Below are positions 10,219 through 22,600 of a stretch of DNA of 64,000 nt, one piece after another. Numbering within the stretch: position 1 is the stretch's first letter; the number at the start of each line of letters is the position of its first letter. Origin of the DNA: Cyathus striatus (Eukaryota > Basidiomycota > Agaricomycetes > Agaricales > Nidulariaceae); assembly GCA_025738555.1 (NCBI GenBank), contig JAOVFP010000006.1:4030001-4094000 (forward strand). Reading direction: 5' to 3'. The translations under genes and the position numbers were made by a program. Under the pieces are notes generated by a model. It made no database searches. It had not been told where the DNA came from and saw only the letters and a list, made by a program, of their open reading frames with translations.

Positions 10219-12832
10219 ATGCCACCTCGCAGATCCACTCACAACAAATCCACCAGTGATAAGGCTAATAATCCACTAACTTCAGCAAAATCTCGCAAGC
10301 GTGCTATTTCATCAACTGATCCTACTATGCAACCAGATAAAAAAAAGGGTAAAAAGGCAAATAAGGTGGATGAAGAACTTGGAGAAGAGACTGGTACTAC
10401 AAAGAAGAGGGGGAAAAAAGGAAAAGGATGGTGTGTAATAATTTACTTATGAAGAAATTTTTAACTCAATTTTTATTTTTTATTAGTAAAACAGCAATGC
10501 AGTGCATTGCAGAAGACTTGAAAGCTACTTCACCAGTTACATTGACAAGTGCTGAACAGAACATTATTGAGGATGGCACTTCTGTTGCACCTCCTAAGCA
10601 CATCCATGATGCTATCATAAGCTTAGTTCCAGCTACTAAGTCTTCAGGTACCACAAGTGGTCGTATCTGGCGCCCTGAGCCACACTACATTGAAAGTACT
10701 GAGGATGAGGAAGGTGATAGTAATTCTAATAAAGAAGATACTAATGAAAGTGATGTTGGTGAAAGCAATGCCAGTAAAAGTAATGCTGGTGAAAGTGATG
10801 CTGGTGAAAGTGATGCTGGTGAACAAAGTGAACTGGACACTAGCAACCAAAATATTGGAGATAATGCTCATGCAGAGGGCACAGATAATGGCAAAAGTCA
10901 GGACCCTAAGAGTATTTGCAACAATAGCAGAAATATTGATCACAATCAGGACAATGAGAATGGTCAGAAACAAAGTGAAGAGCATACTCTTGACAAGAAT
11001 AGTGGGGATACTGCTGAAGTACAGACCAGTGAGAACACTCATGATCAGAGAAGAGATAACAATCTCAATCAGAGAGAAGAGAATGTCCATTCTGAAATAG
11101 ATGTTCATATGACATCTCCACCAAGGAAAGGAGTTATTTTCAATAAGAGCACTGAGGGTACTACTTGCACTCAAAGCAATGAGAATGATGATGTACATAT
11201 GAGTAGTGAGATTTGGCAGGGCAAAGGAAATTATATAGGTGATACTCACATGGCATCACCACCAAGAAATGAGGTCTATAATTTACAGGGATCCTCTCAT
11301 GTTACTGGTAAGTTTTTTTTTCTGTTATAAGGAGAATAATAAAATTTAACATGCTACTAAGGTGGATTTATGCATCATCGTGCTCAAGGAAATGTACATA
11401 ATAATGCTGACTTTAAGAACATTGAGGAGCAGTCAACCTATCTAGGACATATAAAGGGAACTGTATACCTATATATTTCAAATGCTGATTCAACATATCT
11501 CCAAGTGTCAAACATGAAGTCAATGACATTTATCAAGGTTTCTGTCTCAGTAAATTCTATGCAGCCTATTCTGAAAGGGTTGGCTAAGAAATATAGCCCT
11601 ATTGCTGAATCTGAACAGTGGTTTTTTATTGTTGATAATGATAGTCCAAGTTGGCACCTTTTAGGGAGCTATGAATGTGCTATTGAGGACAATGAAGAGT
11701 TTACATGGATTCAGAAAGAACAATATATTTTGCATGTTTTATGTGTAAGTGTATTTTATCTGTATTTATACAGTCTTGAACTCATAGATATAATTAGTCT
11801 TCATTTTGTGTTTTAGCCAGGCATGACTCAATGTCAGCTACAGCTCCATCTCGATCTGTATCACTTTCTAACCAAAGCAGATCTGTTTCTATGGTGCCAT
11901 CTATTGTAACAGAAGCAAATGTAGAGTCTCAGACAATTGCTGCCAGACTTGGCATTCATTCTGATGATATTAATCGTACTTATGAGGATGGAGTAAGAGG
12001 TCAATACCAGAAGTACATGGTTACTCTTAAGTATTTGGATAAATATAATACAATGATAAAGAACAATGAATGAGAAGGAAAACACCTTAGGAAAAAAGAA
12101 ATTATAGATATTTTTCTTTCCTATTCATATTTTCAGGCCAATCATACCAAGCTTTTTCCTAAGCTCTCTAATTATCCTCTTTTGTTGGAGTGGATGAAAG
12201 GAGAGAGTGATGCCCCATCAGACTTGAAGGCATGGGAATATGAAAAGACACAGAGATATACATTTGAGGATCTTAAAACATTTTATGAGAATGGAGGGAC
12301 TCTTGATCCAGATAGAGCAGTAAGAAAGAATGCTAAGGCAAAGGGAAAATATAAAATGGAGAAGAGAGAAAAGTATACTAAGAATGAGGAGGAGGAGAAG
12401 GAGGAGGAGGAGGATTGTGAGGATGATGAGGATGATGAGGATGATGATGAGGAGGAGGGGGAGGAGGAAGAGGAGGAAGAGGAGAAAACATTGAAGAGAA
12501 AGAAGAAGAATGATAAAATAAAGGAGAAGGGGAAAGGAAAACAGAGTGAGAAAGAGAAGGAAAAGAGTAAAGGTAAAGGAAAAACTGTAGAAGTTAAGAA
12601 GACAACTAAGAAGAAAGCTAAAGAGTAAGTTGATTTGTTTTGAATGTCTGTTTGGTATACATTTCCAATCTTATAAATATAGTATAAAATTTCAAATCTC
12701 TGTATTATATTTGATATGTCAAGTCCTTATGAATTTCCTCCTTCACAAGAAAAGTGTCCTGTATGGTTTTTTAACTTTAAGTTCCATGCTAATGGAATTT
12801 ATTCTCATATCCACTATAATATTGACACTTAA
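10219..12832 (+). CDS. Partner gene of the KDZ unit, function unknown
   Basis: Six-exon model: 10219-10430, 10487-11307, 11362-11742, 11817 to about 12073, 12137-12624 and 12724-12832, stop TAA. Most joins keep frame with GT/AG introns of 54-99 bases; the donor after about 12070 is not recognisable (ATGAG where GTGAG is expected) and may be mutated. The N-terminus is basic (KKKGKKANK). A Ser/Asn/Asp/Glu-rich stretch with SDAGE-like repeats follows, then a folded-looking region (YLGHIKGTVYLYIS to LLGSYECAI, 11440-11690), an acidic run of about 45 residues (12380-12485), a Lys-rich run, and a short hydrophobic C-terminus. The acidic/basic pattern suggests a nuclear or chromatin protein (inference). 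It ends 58 bases before the next gene on the same strand. I do not recognise the family. CpG is rare throughout. Confidence 0.65.
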
Positions 12833-12890
12833 TAATTGGATACAATGTGGAAATAAAACTACAAATTTACACATCTGGATTATTTTAATA

Positions 12891-15123
12891 ATGTTGCCAG
12901 GAGTTTCAGCAAACATGCAGCCCTTCCCTGATATTCCATTTAAAACTTTCAGCAAATTTATTAGTAGCAATTATAGTTCTGAAATTTCCCTGTCAACAGC
13001 TTTGGTAATACTATTTACAGTCACACATAATTGTGACCTATTAAGTCTTCATGCAAGGCAATTCAATCCTAGATATCCAGAGGAAAACAATGTACAAATG
13101 ACTGCTTGGATGCTCACCTTATCTAGAGCATTGCAAGTTCATCTTGAGAGAGATGTAACAAATTATTTAAAGATGAGTCTAATGATGAAAGGGATACAGA
13201 TTTGGCATTGAGCTTAGATAGCTTGATGAAGACTCTAAAACTTAATCCAATTGGATCATCTGGAAGATTTAAAGGAAATTTAAAAGTAGTATCTCATAAA
13301 GAGATTTCACCCTCATTTGTTATTTGCCCTGTAACTGCTGTATGTGTAACAAATACATGCCCCTCATTAGCTTTGCACTTATCAACAAATGCAAGGGATA
13401 TACCTTCAGTTACATTAATTCAGGGTACTGAAACTGTAAAAAATGTTCAAGTACTTACAGGAATATGCAACAGATGCAAAACACAATACTCTGCTGACAG
13501 AGAGAAAGTTTCAATTCCAAATAAAAAAAATACCAGAGTGTACCTTAATTCTGCAAAGTATGTGAAAGTAGGACAGTCACTGTGGGTGGACAGAACATTT
13601 TCAAATGCAGCTGTAAATGCAATTTATAGTTTTCATGCATCAGCTGCTGCTTATACAGAATTTTGGAACAATAGCTTTTCTGATGAACACAGTATCACCT
13701 GCAGACAGATTTGGCAAGCATTTATTCAAGAAACTGTTAGAGCTTTGGCCTCTTCAAGAGACATAAATTTGGAAGTAGAAGATGGTCTCTCAATTGATAA
13801 TCTTACACGTGAAGCATTTTCATTACTTGGTGATAATGGAGTTATTCGATCTGCAGATAAGCACACATGTTCTGAGTGCACACATGCTTATAGAAGCAGG
13901 TCCAATGCAATATCAGATGTTGACTCTGCTGGTGTGGTAGGATTTGATGAAAACAGAGTAGTTCCTGATCTTGTACAATCTGAAAGTACACAGGAGGATA
14001 TGAACTCAGTAAACATACAAAGAGCAGTAGAAGATATAGAAAATAATAATACAACAACAAATGAGAATGAATATGCTCCTGTTAAAATGGTTGTATTAGA
14101 TGGTATCATGATGGGTCCAACACATTGTGCATTTGAAGGATGTACAAGTGAGTTACATAATGCACGTGGAGGAGTTTTCTGTGAAGTACATGAAGCCTTT
14201 TATGGTGCATGTTGTTGTGTTCAAGGGTGCACTAACATGAAAAAGCAGGGTACTCAGGCATGTAATAATCACCAAGAGGAGTGGAGGAGATTTCAATCAA
14301 CTCGTAACACTTCTCATCATGCTGGTGTAAGACGAATGCTTCAGCGTCCAGGAGAACAGCTCCCATGGAATACAGTTAGACCAAGAAATGTTCAGCCACA
14401 TGATGAACAACAGTCAGCAAATAATAAAATAAAGAATTACTTTACTCCAGGTAAATTCTACTGTGTGGAAACAATATGTGCACCTTGTGGTGTTGTTATT
14501 GCCTGGACAAAATTTGAGGGAGCAGAATCACCATACAATATTATGAAATTTTTGGAGGAAGTATTTCCTACTGAAGAGTCCAGGCCAGATTATGTATGCA
14601 TTGATAAAGCATGTTTGGTACTAAGATATCTTCTTAATGAAGCAAGAAGAGAGCAATGGGAAACCTGGAAAAAAACTACAAGATTTAGTGTAGATAGCTA
14701 TCATTATACAAATCACAGAGTTAAAGACTTCCTCTGCAGAATATTCTGCAATCCAGCCCCACTAGATGGATCTGCTCCAAATTTGGTTGTAACTGATGTT
14801 GACAATAATGGAAATCCATATTTGAAAAGAGCTTTTAATACACAGGTAAGATACATATTATAATTGTTTCAAAATATGTTCAAAACTACTACTTGTTATA
14901 GGCATGTGAACAGCTCAATGCTTGGCTTGGTGGCTTTGAATCTACTTTAAAAAAAATGACTCCAAGCAATTTTGATTGGTTTTTACATACCATGTTGTTT
15001 TATCACAGTAAGCATGTTATAGATAGGCAAGCAAGAAGAAGAAGACAGGAAGCTAATGGAATGGAAGTGGAAGAAGATGTAGCAGAGAATGATGACTTTC
15101 CAGCAGAAGATATTGTTCTCTAA
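12891..15123 (+). CDS. KDZ-associated CxC5/CxC6 transposase-like protein
   Basis: Protein of the cysteine-cluster families found with KDZ transposons, mainly in basidiomycetes; likely acts on transposon DNA in the nucleus. Start at ATG 12891 (or 12915). A CPVTAVCVTNTC cluster near 13327 and CNRC near 13467 fit CxC5. CSEC near 13870 and the CAFEGC, FCEVH, CCVQGC, ACNNH series (14126-14280) fit CxC6. The C-terminal domain has the RNase-H-like pattern CGVVIAWTKFEGAES, then D in IDKAC (about 14603), D in VDSYHY (about 14695), CNPA, and E in ACEQLNAWLGGF at the start of exon 2; these three are my candidates for the metal-binding triad. Intron 14846-14901 is clean (GTAAGA...ATAG). One frame change near 13155-13168 looks like a one-base deletion. 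Confidence in the family is high; activity is uncertain. Confidence 0.85.
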
Positions 15124-15310
15124 ATAGCTAAACTCATGTATTTGTAATCACATCTGGTAGCACATACAGTACAATTATGTTTCAGCTAATATTGTTTGGT
15201 TTGTTTGGAAAAGGGTTTGAGGTGTGGTAGTGGTAGTAATGCATCAGAAAAGGTATCAGAATATGTGGTAAAATAAACTGACATTTGAAGCTAGTAAAGT
15301 TCTATAACTG
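15124..15310. other. No gene seen
   Basis: AT-rich sequence after the KDZ gene; no inverted terminus that would close the element is recognisable. Confidence 0.5.
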
Positions 15311-15622
15311 AAGAATTCTTCACAAAATCTGTAAGGAATCTGCATGGAATCTGTGAAGACATTATTACCACTTAAAAATACTTAAATTCCACATGAATCT
15401 GTGCAGAATCTGTGCAGAATCCATACAGAATTTCTACATTTATACAGATCAGTACAGATTCTGCACAAGAATTCTTCACAAAATCTGTAAGGAATCTGCA
15501 TGGAATTTGTGAAGACATTATTACTACTTAAAAATACTTAAATTCCACATGAATCTGTGCAGAATCTGTGCAGAATCCATACAGAATTTTTACATTTATA
15601 CAGACCAGTACAGATTCTGCAC
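15311..15622. repeat. Tandem duplication of a 156-base unit
   Basis: Two nearly identical units, 15311-15466 and 15467-15622, each starting AAGAATTCTTCACAAAATCT and ending CAGATTCTGCAC. Confidence 0.95.
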
Positions 15623-15755
15623 AGATCTGCACAGATTCCGCGCGGATCCGCACAGATTCTGCGTGGATCCATGCAGATTCTGTGCGGATCTGTGCAGATT
15701 CTGTGTGGATCCATGCAGATTCCGTGCGGATCTGTGCAGATCCTCACAGACTCCT
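15612..15755. repeat. GATCTGTGCAGATTC minisatellite
   Basis: About a dozen units of 11-13 bases alternating CAGATTCTGTG and CGGATCTGTG forms. It keeps three frames open on the plus strand and one on the minus, which are not genes. The units resemble the end of the neighbouring 156-base repeat, from which they may have expanded. Confidence 0.9.
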
Positions 15756-15781
15756 TGGGGGAGTGTAAATTACTGGAGATG

Positions 15782-18430
15782 TCAAGTTTCTATTTGGTCA
15801 GTGTGACAGCATAAAGTGACTGAGTGTAGTGGATGGCTGGGAGGAAGAGTGTACAACCTGGTGAGACCTCTATAGCATGCCTTCTCCATCACTAGCCCTA
15901 TAGGTAAAACATCTGCATGCACATCCAACATGTCTGTGGGTGTCATTCTGAAATCCCCTGTTATGGCTCTTGTCACTATGCACTGAACAGTGTTGAGATG
16001 CTTGAGGAGTGATATTGATCCTGTCTGTCGAATTCGGTTTGGAGTGTTGGGCTTGTGGGGGGGGAGGTAGAATATGTCAGCTCCATATATCACCTTTGGC
16101 AGTACCACTGAAATGTAGAGTTTGTGAGCCATGTCAATGCTAAGTCCTGAGTATGGTTTGGCTAGCCTGCCCATTAAGAGAGCCCAGTTTGTCCCCTTCT
16201 CAATTGTCTTTTGTGCTTGAATATTCCTGGAGAGTTTGTCATTGATATGAAGGCCCAGATAGCAGTGTGAAGTGACTGTTTTGACTTCACAACCCTCCAG
16301 AATAAGTGGGGGTGTGGGTAGTGGATGTCTCCTGCCAGCAGCATCAGTAATGGTCTTTTTGAGAAGTGCATGACTGCCAGTTTTGTTAACTCAAATTTGG
16401 AGCTGTGATTCCAACTCCATTCAAATACACCTCCCTGTCATTCCATCATATGCTGGAGCTGCCAGGTTGAGTCCTCCAGGGTGTAGCCTTCAGCCAGAAG
16501 GTTACTGTTATCCACATAGCCAAGTGCACTCTCATTTTGGTTATGTGGGATGTCCAGTAGGTCTGCATTGTAGAGTATGTAGCAGATCATGGACAGGGGG
16601 TCTCCTTGACCAATTCTGTTCCAAAGTTCCATTAGTTCTGAAACAAAATCATTGAATCACATTCTGGTTTTCCAATTTTTTAGAATGCACTCCACAAATT
16701 TGACATAAGTTTCAGGGATTTCTCTCCTGTGCATGTTGTGTAGTAACCATTCTGTTACTGCATTGGGAAAGGCTCCTTCAATGTTGAGGAAGAGTAACGA
16801 CTTTTCCTTTTCACCATGCAGACTTGATATGGTCCACCAAGTAGTGTAAGGGATCTGTGGTGGTGTGCCCTGGTCTCCCTCCAAAGTGTGTTGAGGGGAG
16901 AATGTTGTGTTTCTCTATTAGTCTAGTGATGTCCTCTGCCACCAGTGCTGTCAGAACTTTAGCCATCATGCAAAGGAGAGCAATAGGGCAATAGGCCTTA
17001 GGAGACTGGTAGGAAGGTTTTCCCAGCTTTTTGATGACAACTGTTGTGAACTCCCACCATCCATCATGGTACCATCCTTTCTGTAAAACTGCACTGTAGA
17101 TGAAATAAAGGTAGTTGATAATGTGGTTAGCCACCTTCTGTAGGATAATATTAGGGATACCATCAGGGCCTGAGGCCTTGTGTGGAGACAGGGCCATTAT
17201 GTGCTGCATGATCTGTTCTCTGGTGATTGGGTCTGGATTTGGTAGTGGCTGAGGGTAGGGGTAGTCAGCTGGAATGTTTTGCACTGTGGGGGGAGGAGGA
17301 AAGAAAGTCTTAGCAAATTCAGCAGCCTTTTGCTCATTTTTGGAAACTGTGTGTTGCGTTCCATCAGTGAGGGGGACCACTAATGATGGTATTCTGAGTG
17401 CACTGCCATCTCCTGTTGGTTTCTTGAGATATCAGTGAGTGGTCCATAGGTCTTCATCAGTTGCTTCCTCCAAGAAATCAATCCAGTGTTTCTTTTTGGC
17501 CTCCATGATCGCCTTTTCATAATGGGTCTCCTGCTGCCAGAGACTTGCATGTGAAAAGTGGCCTGTGTTGGCCCTGTGAGAGTCAGCCAACCATCTTGCC
17601 CTGTTTACTGTTAGCCAGATTGTGTCCAGTTCTTGATTCCACCACCTTTTGGAATGTGGACAAGGGTGTGATACTGGGATAGCAGAGTTGATGGCTCTTT
17701 GCAGTGCTTGTGTCAGCTGCTCAATTGTTTCTCCCAGTTCTACCTCTGAGCTAATTTCCTTAGGGGGAGGAAGACCTGTGATCTTGATACCTAATGCCTC
17801 ATTAAACTCTTTCCAGTTTGCTGTTCTGAAGTTCAGAGTTGGATGATGGTCAACCCATTCCATGGACAGGTCTAGTACTGTGACAATTGGAAAATGATCT
17901 GCTTTCACTGGCTTCAGCTCCCTTTTTGCATCACATTGAATTACCAGGTCCATAAGTCCCTCAGAGCAGAATATGTTGTCTGGTCTTGAGTAGCCCCCTG
18001 CAGAATGTTGTAACATGTGGATACCTCTAGGGAGAGCCATGGTCATTTCCCAGTCCTGGAGGAGAGTGATCAGCTGTTTGGCTTGTTCCATTGCCTGGAT
18101 GGTGAAAAGTCAAATGTCCTTGCTATTATCCCACATTGGATGGTGCCTATTGAAGTCACCAGCCCAGATCATATTTTCAAAGAAGTCCCCTTGACCCAGT
18201 TGTCATTTTCCCTCTAGAAAGTTCCTAAGTGAGTTCAATGAATTAGCATGTCAACAGTCATTATAGGTTAGTGAGTTCCAGGTGAGCTGTTGGTGATTTT
18301 CTAATGTTGAGTTGAAGTATCCATAATCTGGTAAGGATAGGATCAGTATTGTTCATGGAGGTGAGGAGGGGGCATTCACCTGGATTCTGTTGCATTTGTT
18401 CCTGTCAGTGGAGGCAGGATCTGTCTGTTC
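15782..18430 (-). pseudogene. LINE ORF2 (endonuclease and reverse transcriptase), broken
   Basis: The endonuclease part (about 18091-17800) retains KADHFPIVTVLD, the DH motif of the exonuclease-endonuclease-phosphatase fold. Reverse transcriptase starts around 17240 with SPHKASGPDGIPN, followed by KPSYQSPKAYCPIALL, FGGRPGHTTTD, NIEGAFPNAV and GQGDPLSMI. The catalytic box reads GYVDN near 16535 where YVDD or YADD is expected, so the polymerase is inactive. Arg codons of the family appear as Cys or His (AYCPIALL, RPGHTTTD), which is what C-to-T change at CpG produces. The coding remains stop at 15782 without RNase H. Confidence 0.85.
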
Positions 18431-18460
18431 TCATCTTTGTCCCCCCATCTCAGTGCATCA

Positions 18461-19993
18461 TCAATCCTGCTGTGGTTTTCCCAGCACTGACACTGTGATC
18501 CTGGCCCTCTGCCATGTGATGTTGTGTTCCCTATGAGCCCTTTCCCATGGCTGAGTTGCCTCCCAGTGTACTGTGGCTGCTGGCATCCATGTGTATGCCA
18601 CTTCTGAGGAGTAATATGGGAGTGAAGCCTCTGGATTCCATCTGTCCATTTGGTCACATTTGGATTTGAACAAGGGGCATTTCCTGTCCCAGCTGCAGTG
18701 AGTTCCAGTCACACATGATATGCACCACATTTTCCCCTGCACTGTGTATGATTTTGATCTGTGTTCTTCCTCACAGGTTGCACAGGTGTCATGTTCTTGA
18801 GGGCATGCTTTTGCTATGTGATTCCAGTGCTGACATTTCAGGCATTGGAGAGGCTCTTTCTTGAACTTGACAGCCTCCTGCCACATGTTGCAGATGTTAA
18901 CACCTTGGGTGAGTAAGTCATTTACCTTTCCTTCATTGTATAGAGAGAGTGAGAGGTAGGCAAACTTCTGGTCAGGTCTCCTGTGCTCCTGCAGTTTGAT
19001 CCAGCATGCACTTCCCCAGTCATCCCTTTAGATCCCATTGCTGTCCAGTAGTTCCATGATGTGGTTTTCATTCTCAGGGTCAAAATTAATTGGCACCATC
19101 TTGACCATTGCTAGGTACATGTGCCTTTTGAAGGTGTCCATGGTCCCCATAATGCTTGTTATTGCCTTAGCTTGCTCTGGATTCCTAAGCCACTGAGCCA
19201 TTTCATCAGAGCCAGTTTCTGCAAGTATGCTGCCATTAGATAGTCATGTCACAGATTGGAATGTCTTCTTGCTGTCACCAGAGGCTTCCTGTAGAGCCTT
19301 GTTGGATGTTGCCTTTAGTTGTTGTTAGTTTTGCTCCCAGAGTTCTGTTTGTCCTATTTGCTCAGCATCCAAGAGAAATTGCCCATGCTGTATCCCTATC
19401 TTTGCCTGAAGTCTAGGGTCAATGGCAGGGGTTGTTGGTGCCAGTGTTCCACATATTGCTGCATCCCGGTATGAGGTTTTTGCCAACTCTGCAGTAATAG
19501 CAGGGAAGGAATCCAGCTTATTGCCTATGGTTTTCATTGTATCTTCTAGGGTTTTGGCAATGTCACTTATGGCTGCCCTTAGTTCTACCACTAATGATTC
19601 TAGTCCTGCGTTTATGGTACCTGTTGTGTCTTTCAGGTGGTCAAACTCGGAAGAGAGTGCATCAGTCACCATTCTAATATCAAGTGCAGATTGTTTGTTT
19701 ATCTCTGTTGTGGAATCCCCTGCTGCTGTGTATTCCAGCAGTTGGATAAGTTTTATAATGGTGTCTTTCTTTGAGGAGTTCTTTATTTCTGTGTTGATGA
19801 GTTTTTGAAGGGCCTTAGAGTAGTCTGATGCAGAAGTCCAGTTTCCAGAGGTCATGTTTAATTTCAGTAGTTCTGCCTTGGTTTCTTCTATCCTTGTTGC
19901 ATTTCTTGCCAGAAATGTAAGTTGAGTCTGTTTTCTAGTAGCTCCCTGCTGGGAGCTTGCTGGTGGGTGATTCATGTGGGGTGGTGACCACAC
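18461..19993 (-). pseudogene. LINE ORF1 (nucleic-acid binding), broken
   Basis: Begins at 19993 with a polar, coiled-coil-prone region: heptad-like sequence around TNAGLESLVVELRAAISDI and an abundance of Lys, Glu and Leu. The first frame ends at 19325. The downstream frame (18886-18461) has a knuckle C-x2-C-x4-H-x4-C in LQCLKCQHWNHIAKAC, followed by further Cys/His pairs (CATCEEEH, CISC, HCSWDRKC). The frames between are interrupted. ORF1 proteins of this class coat the element's RNA. Confidence 0.8.
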
Positions 19994-20185
19994 CTAGTTT
20001 GTGTTGTGGAGATTGGTGGATCACAGTATTGGTGTTGTCTGGTAGCTTAGAGGTCCCAGTTGTCAATGGCCAGTTCAGGAGGGGTATTAAGGTGAGTCTT
20101 CAGGCTTGATCATCATTGGAGTCAGCCAGCAGGTGTGTTTGGACTGTGGGAATTTGTTGAGATGATGGTGGTGTATTCTCTGCTT

Positions 20186-20355
20186 ATTCCCACTACCTTT
20201 TAAGGTAGTTGGGTATTGGGAACCTCTGGATTACCATAAAAGTCAATTTGTGGATCACGGTTGGGATCTCACTTTCTGGTGATATGATTGGTTGAAGCCC
20301 GTTTACGCTCCGTGATTGGTTGGTCAATCAATCACTTGTGACATTTTGTGACACA
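20186..20355 (-). repeat. Dispersed repeat A, uninterrupted copy
   Basis: Matches, in reverse orientation, the sequence at 28455-28574 plus 29563-29592. It includes the 24-base palindromic end CCCACTACC...GGTAGTTGG (20189-20212). It lies just upstream of the LINE and could be part of its 5' region. It holds the empty form of the site where the hAT-like element sits in the other copy. Confidence 0.8.
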
Positions 20356-20595
20356 GGGTGATTGTCAATATCTCTTATTCAGTTTACTTACCGAGTACTA
20401 ACCACCTTCCACTTCTCTCATAGTCCAAGGTCAGATAATATCTTTTTCCTCATATTATTACTAATACTAATGCCAATGCAACATAAAAAGCTGATAATGA
20501 CACGAAAGTTGCTTCCAACCCGTCACAATCAATGAATGAACCATCGTTTTCACAATATCTATCCTACAAGGGCTCAGTAGTACCACTAAGGACCG

Positions 20596-20712
20596 ATGTT
20601 CGACAGCTTTGACTCCCCCCTCCATGACACCCCCTTCTCTGACTTCCTAAACACCCCCATCATAGGCGACCTTGGCGATGACATGAGAGTCGTAGGAATA
20701 TGTGTTATCATT
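20596..20712 (+). other. Short acidic open frame, possible relic of a first exon
   Basis: A 38-codon frame starts MFDSFDSPLHDTPFSDFL and continues with acidic and Pro-rich residues, weakly like the N-terminus of a Gcn4-type activator. No DNA-binding domain follows. Not a supported gene. Confidence 0.2.
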
Positions 20713-22200
20713 TGATTCCTACATCTCCCTCGTCTTCCTCATCCACACTGCCCGCCTCATCATGCACAGGCAGCACAGCTACCCCATTCCGCCATACTCT
20801 CGAGTATCATGCTGACTGCCCGGGTTCTGATTCCGATTTCATATGCCCAGTAACATTCCATCAAGAAGGCCCCCTTACTTGTCATCTCCCGCTATCCCCA
20901 CCACTGCACCACCATCACCACCCACCTCACCTACCACATTGCCCTATTCTGCCATGTACCACCAAGGCTCTTCCAATCCTGCCACGGGTCCACATGAGCC
21001 ACCAACTTGGCAGCCATTGCAACTGCTGTCACTTATGTCCTTGTCCTCCCTCCTCTCTCTTCCCTTGTGCCTAGATGACAGCCTCACAAGCACCTGTCCT
21101 TCCTCCTCCTATGCATGAATGACAACCATGATGATGCAGTGGCTATACAAGGTCCTTAAAGCCTCCACACATCTCTCGTTGCATCAATGCAATGTCTTCC
21201 AGCCCCCCCTCCTCCTTCGTCTTTCTTCCCCTGTGTCAAGACCGTGGCCACGTGTTTGACACAATGGCAATGATGGCCCATCATCAAGAAGCTCAGGAGG
21301 TTGAAGTGGTGGTAGAGAGTCGACACTGGAGGAAGTGGTGGGAAGTACATGATGTCAATGGCGCCTAACAAGAGCAGTGGTGAAGTTGACGTGGGCAGGA
21401 ATGGGGTGCAGAAGGAACAGTGAGATGGGTGGACTTGGGGGTCGATGGCTTGTGGCTAGACTTCTCCCCACCATTTCCTCCTGCTGTACTGCCTTCTCTG
21501 CCCACCTCATGCCCACCCATATCGTCTTTGTCGCTTCCAGCCCCTGCCAAGTCTGACTACCACGTCTCCTCCCACATCGTTTCACACCTCCTTTTCTTCT
21601 GCCAGCTGTACTGCCCTCTCGACCCACATCGTCTCCACCCCACATCGGTTTCACCATCAATGTATCCAGCCACATCATCTCCCACCTTGCATTCTTCTAT
21701 CAGTTCACCACGACATTTCCACCGGGGCATAAACTTCTTTTCCTTCTCTGCCATCTACCACCAAGTACTGCATTCTTCATCCACATCCTCTTCACCCACA
21801 TCCTCTCCAGATATGTCGTTTCCAGCTATGTTGTCTCTGACCACCTCCTTTTCCAACCCCTTTCGTCACTGTCTCCCATTGTGCACCACCATCTGCTCGC
21901 ATTCTCTAACCCTCTCCCAACAGTGCATCACGTCATCTACTGGACTCGAAGATCTTCCCTTGGAAATCGAAGACCTTCACCATGCCCATACTTCTCCTCT
22001 GACACATGATCCTGCACACACATACATACACATACCCACTGCATCTTCCACTCACTAGCAACCAACACACTTCCATGACCTGACTTAGAACGGGAAAACG
22101 ACATAGTAGGAAGAAGGATGGAAATAAGGTCATTGGGGTCTTCGACCTCATTGGTGGTCATACTACCCTTGTCATTGTCATGACTGATCCTCCCTTTGTT
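20713..22200. other. CT/CA-rich low-complexity stretch, no gene
   Basis: Pyrimidine-rich sequence (CCACC, CTCC, TCCTC runs). Frames are open on both strands only because of composition; the predicted peptides are Ser/Pro/His-rich without any recognisable domain. Confidence 0.5.
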
Positions 22201-22254
22201 GTCACCCCCCTCCCTCATTTCCCCCTCCCCCCTCTCGTTGTTGTTTTCCCCCCT

Positions 22255-22600
22255 TGTTGTCCACTATGTAAACAATTTCATGCTCACACCCTACAATAAC
22301 TGTGAGCATGAAGTTATATACATAAAAATATATTCATCATTGTCTCCCCCCCTCGTCCACTATTTAAGTAATCTTCATGCTCACACTCACAACAATGTAA
22401 GCGTGAAGTACACCATGCTCGCACTCAAGCTACACTAACTATGATCATGAAGTCAAAATACAACAAATGGGGGTGGAAATTTTATTACATTCACACCTAA
22501 GTTATGATACTTAATTGTGATGGTGTGAAGTCAAAATAAAACTAATGTGAACATGAAATCTATCACGCTCATGCTGGTTCATCATTTCATATATGTTTGC
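22255..22600. repeat. Degenerate hairpin repeats
   Basis: Three or four decaying copies of a unit of about 100 bases containing an inverted repeat. The best copy has TTCATGCTCACA (22277-22288) and TGTGAGCATGAA (22301-22312) around a 12-base loop; a weaker copy lies at 22374-22408. Confidence 0.7.

Larger units (their letters stand above)
15776..20100 (-). mobile_element. Degenerate Tad1-like LINE, missing its 3' end
   Basis: Non-LTR retrotransposon read from right to left: ORF1 with CCHC-type knuckles, then endonuclease and reverse transcriptase. It ends abruptly at about 15776 next to the minisatellite, before any RNase H domain or tail. Frames are broken repeatedly and CpG is nearly absent, as expected for an old copy. 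Confidence 0.85.

Noticed and set aside
10644..11249. 201-codon minus-strand frame opposite the KDZ partner gene
   Set aside because: Mirror of the repetitive SDAGE-coding stretch; Ile/Thr-rich repeats with no independent signal, and the plus strand has a good spliced model.
15538..15814. Repetitive frames (CADPHRIC-type peptides) on both strands
   Set aside because: Translations of the minisatellite in several frames at once.
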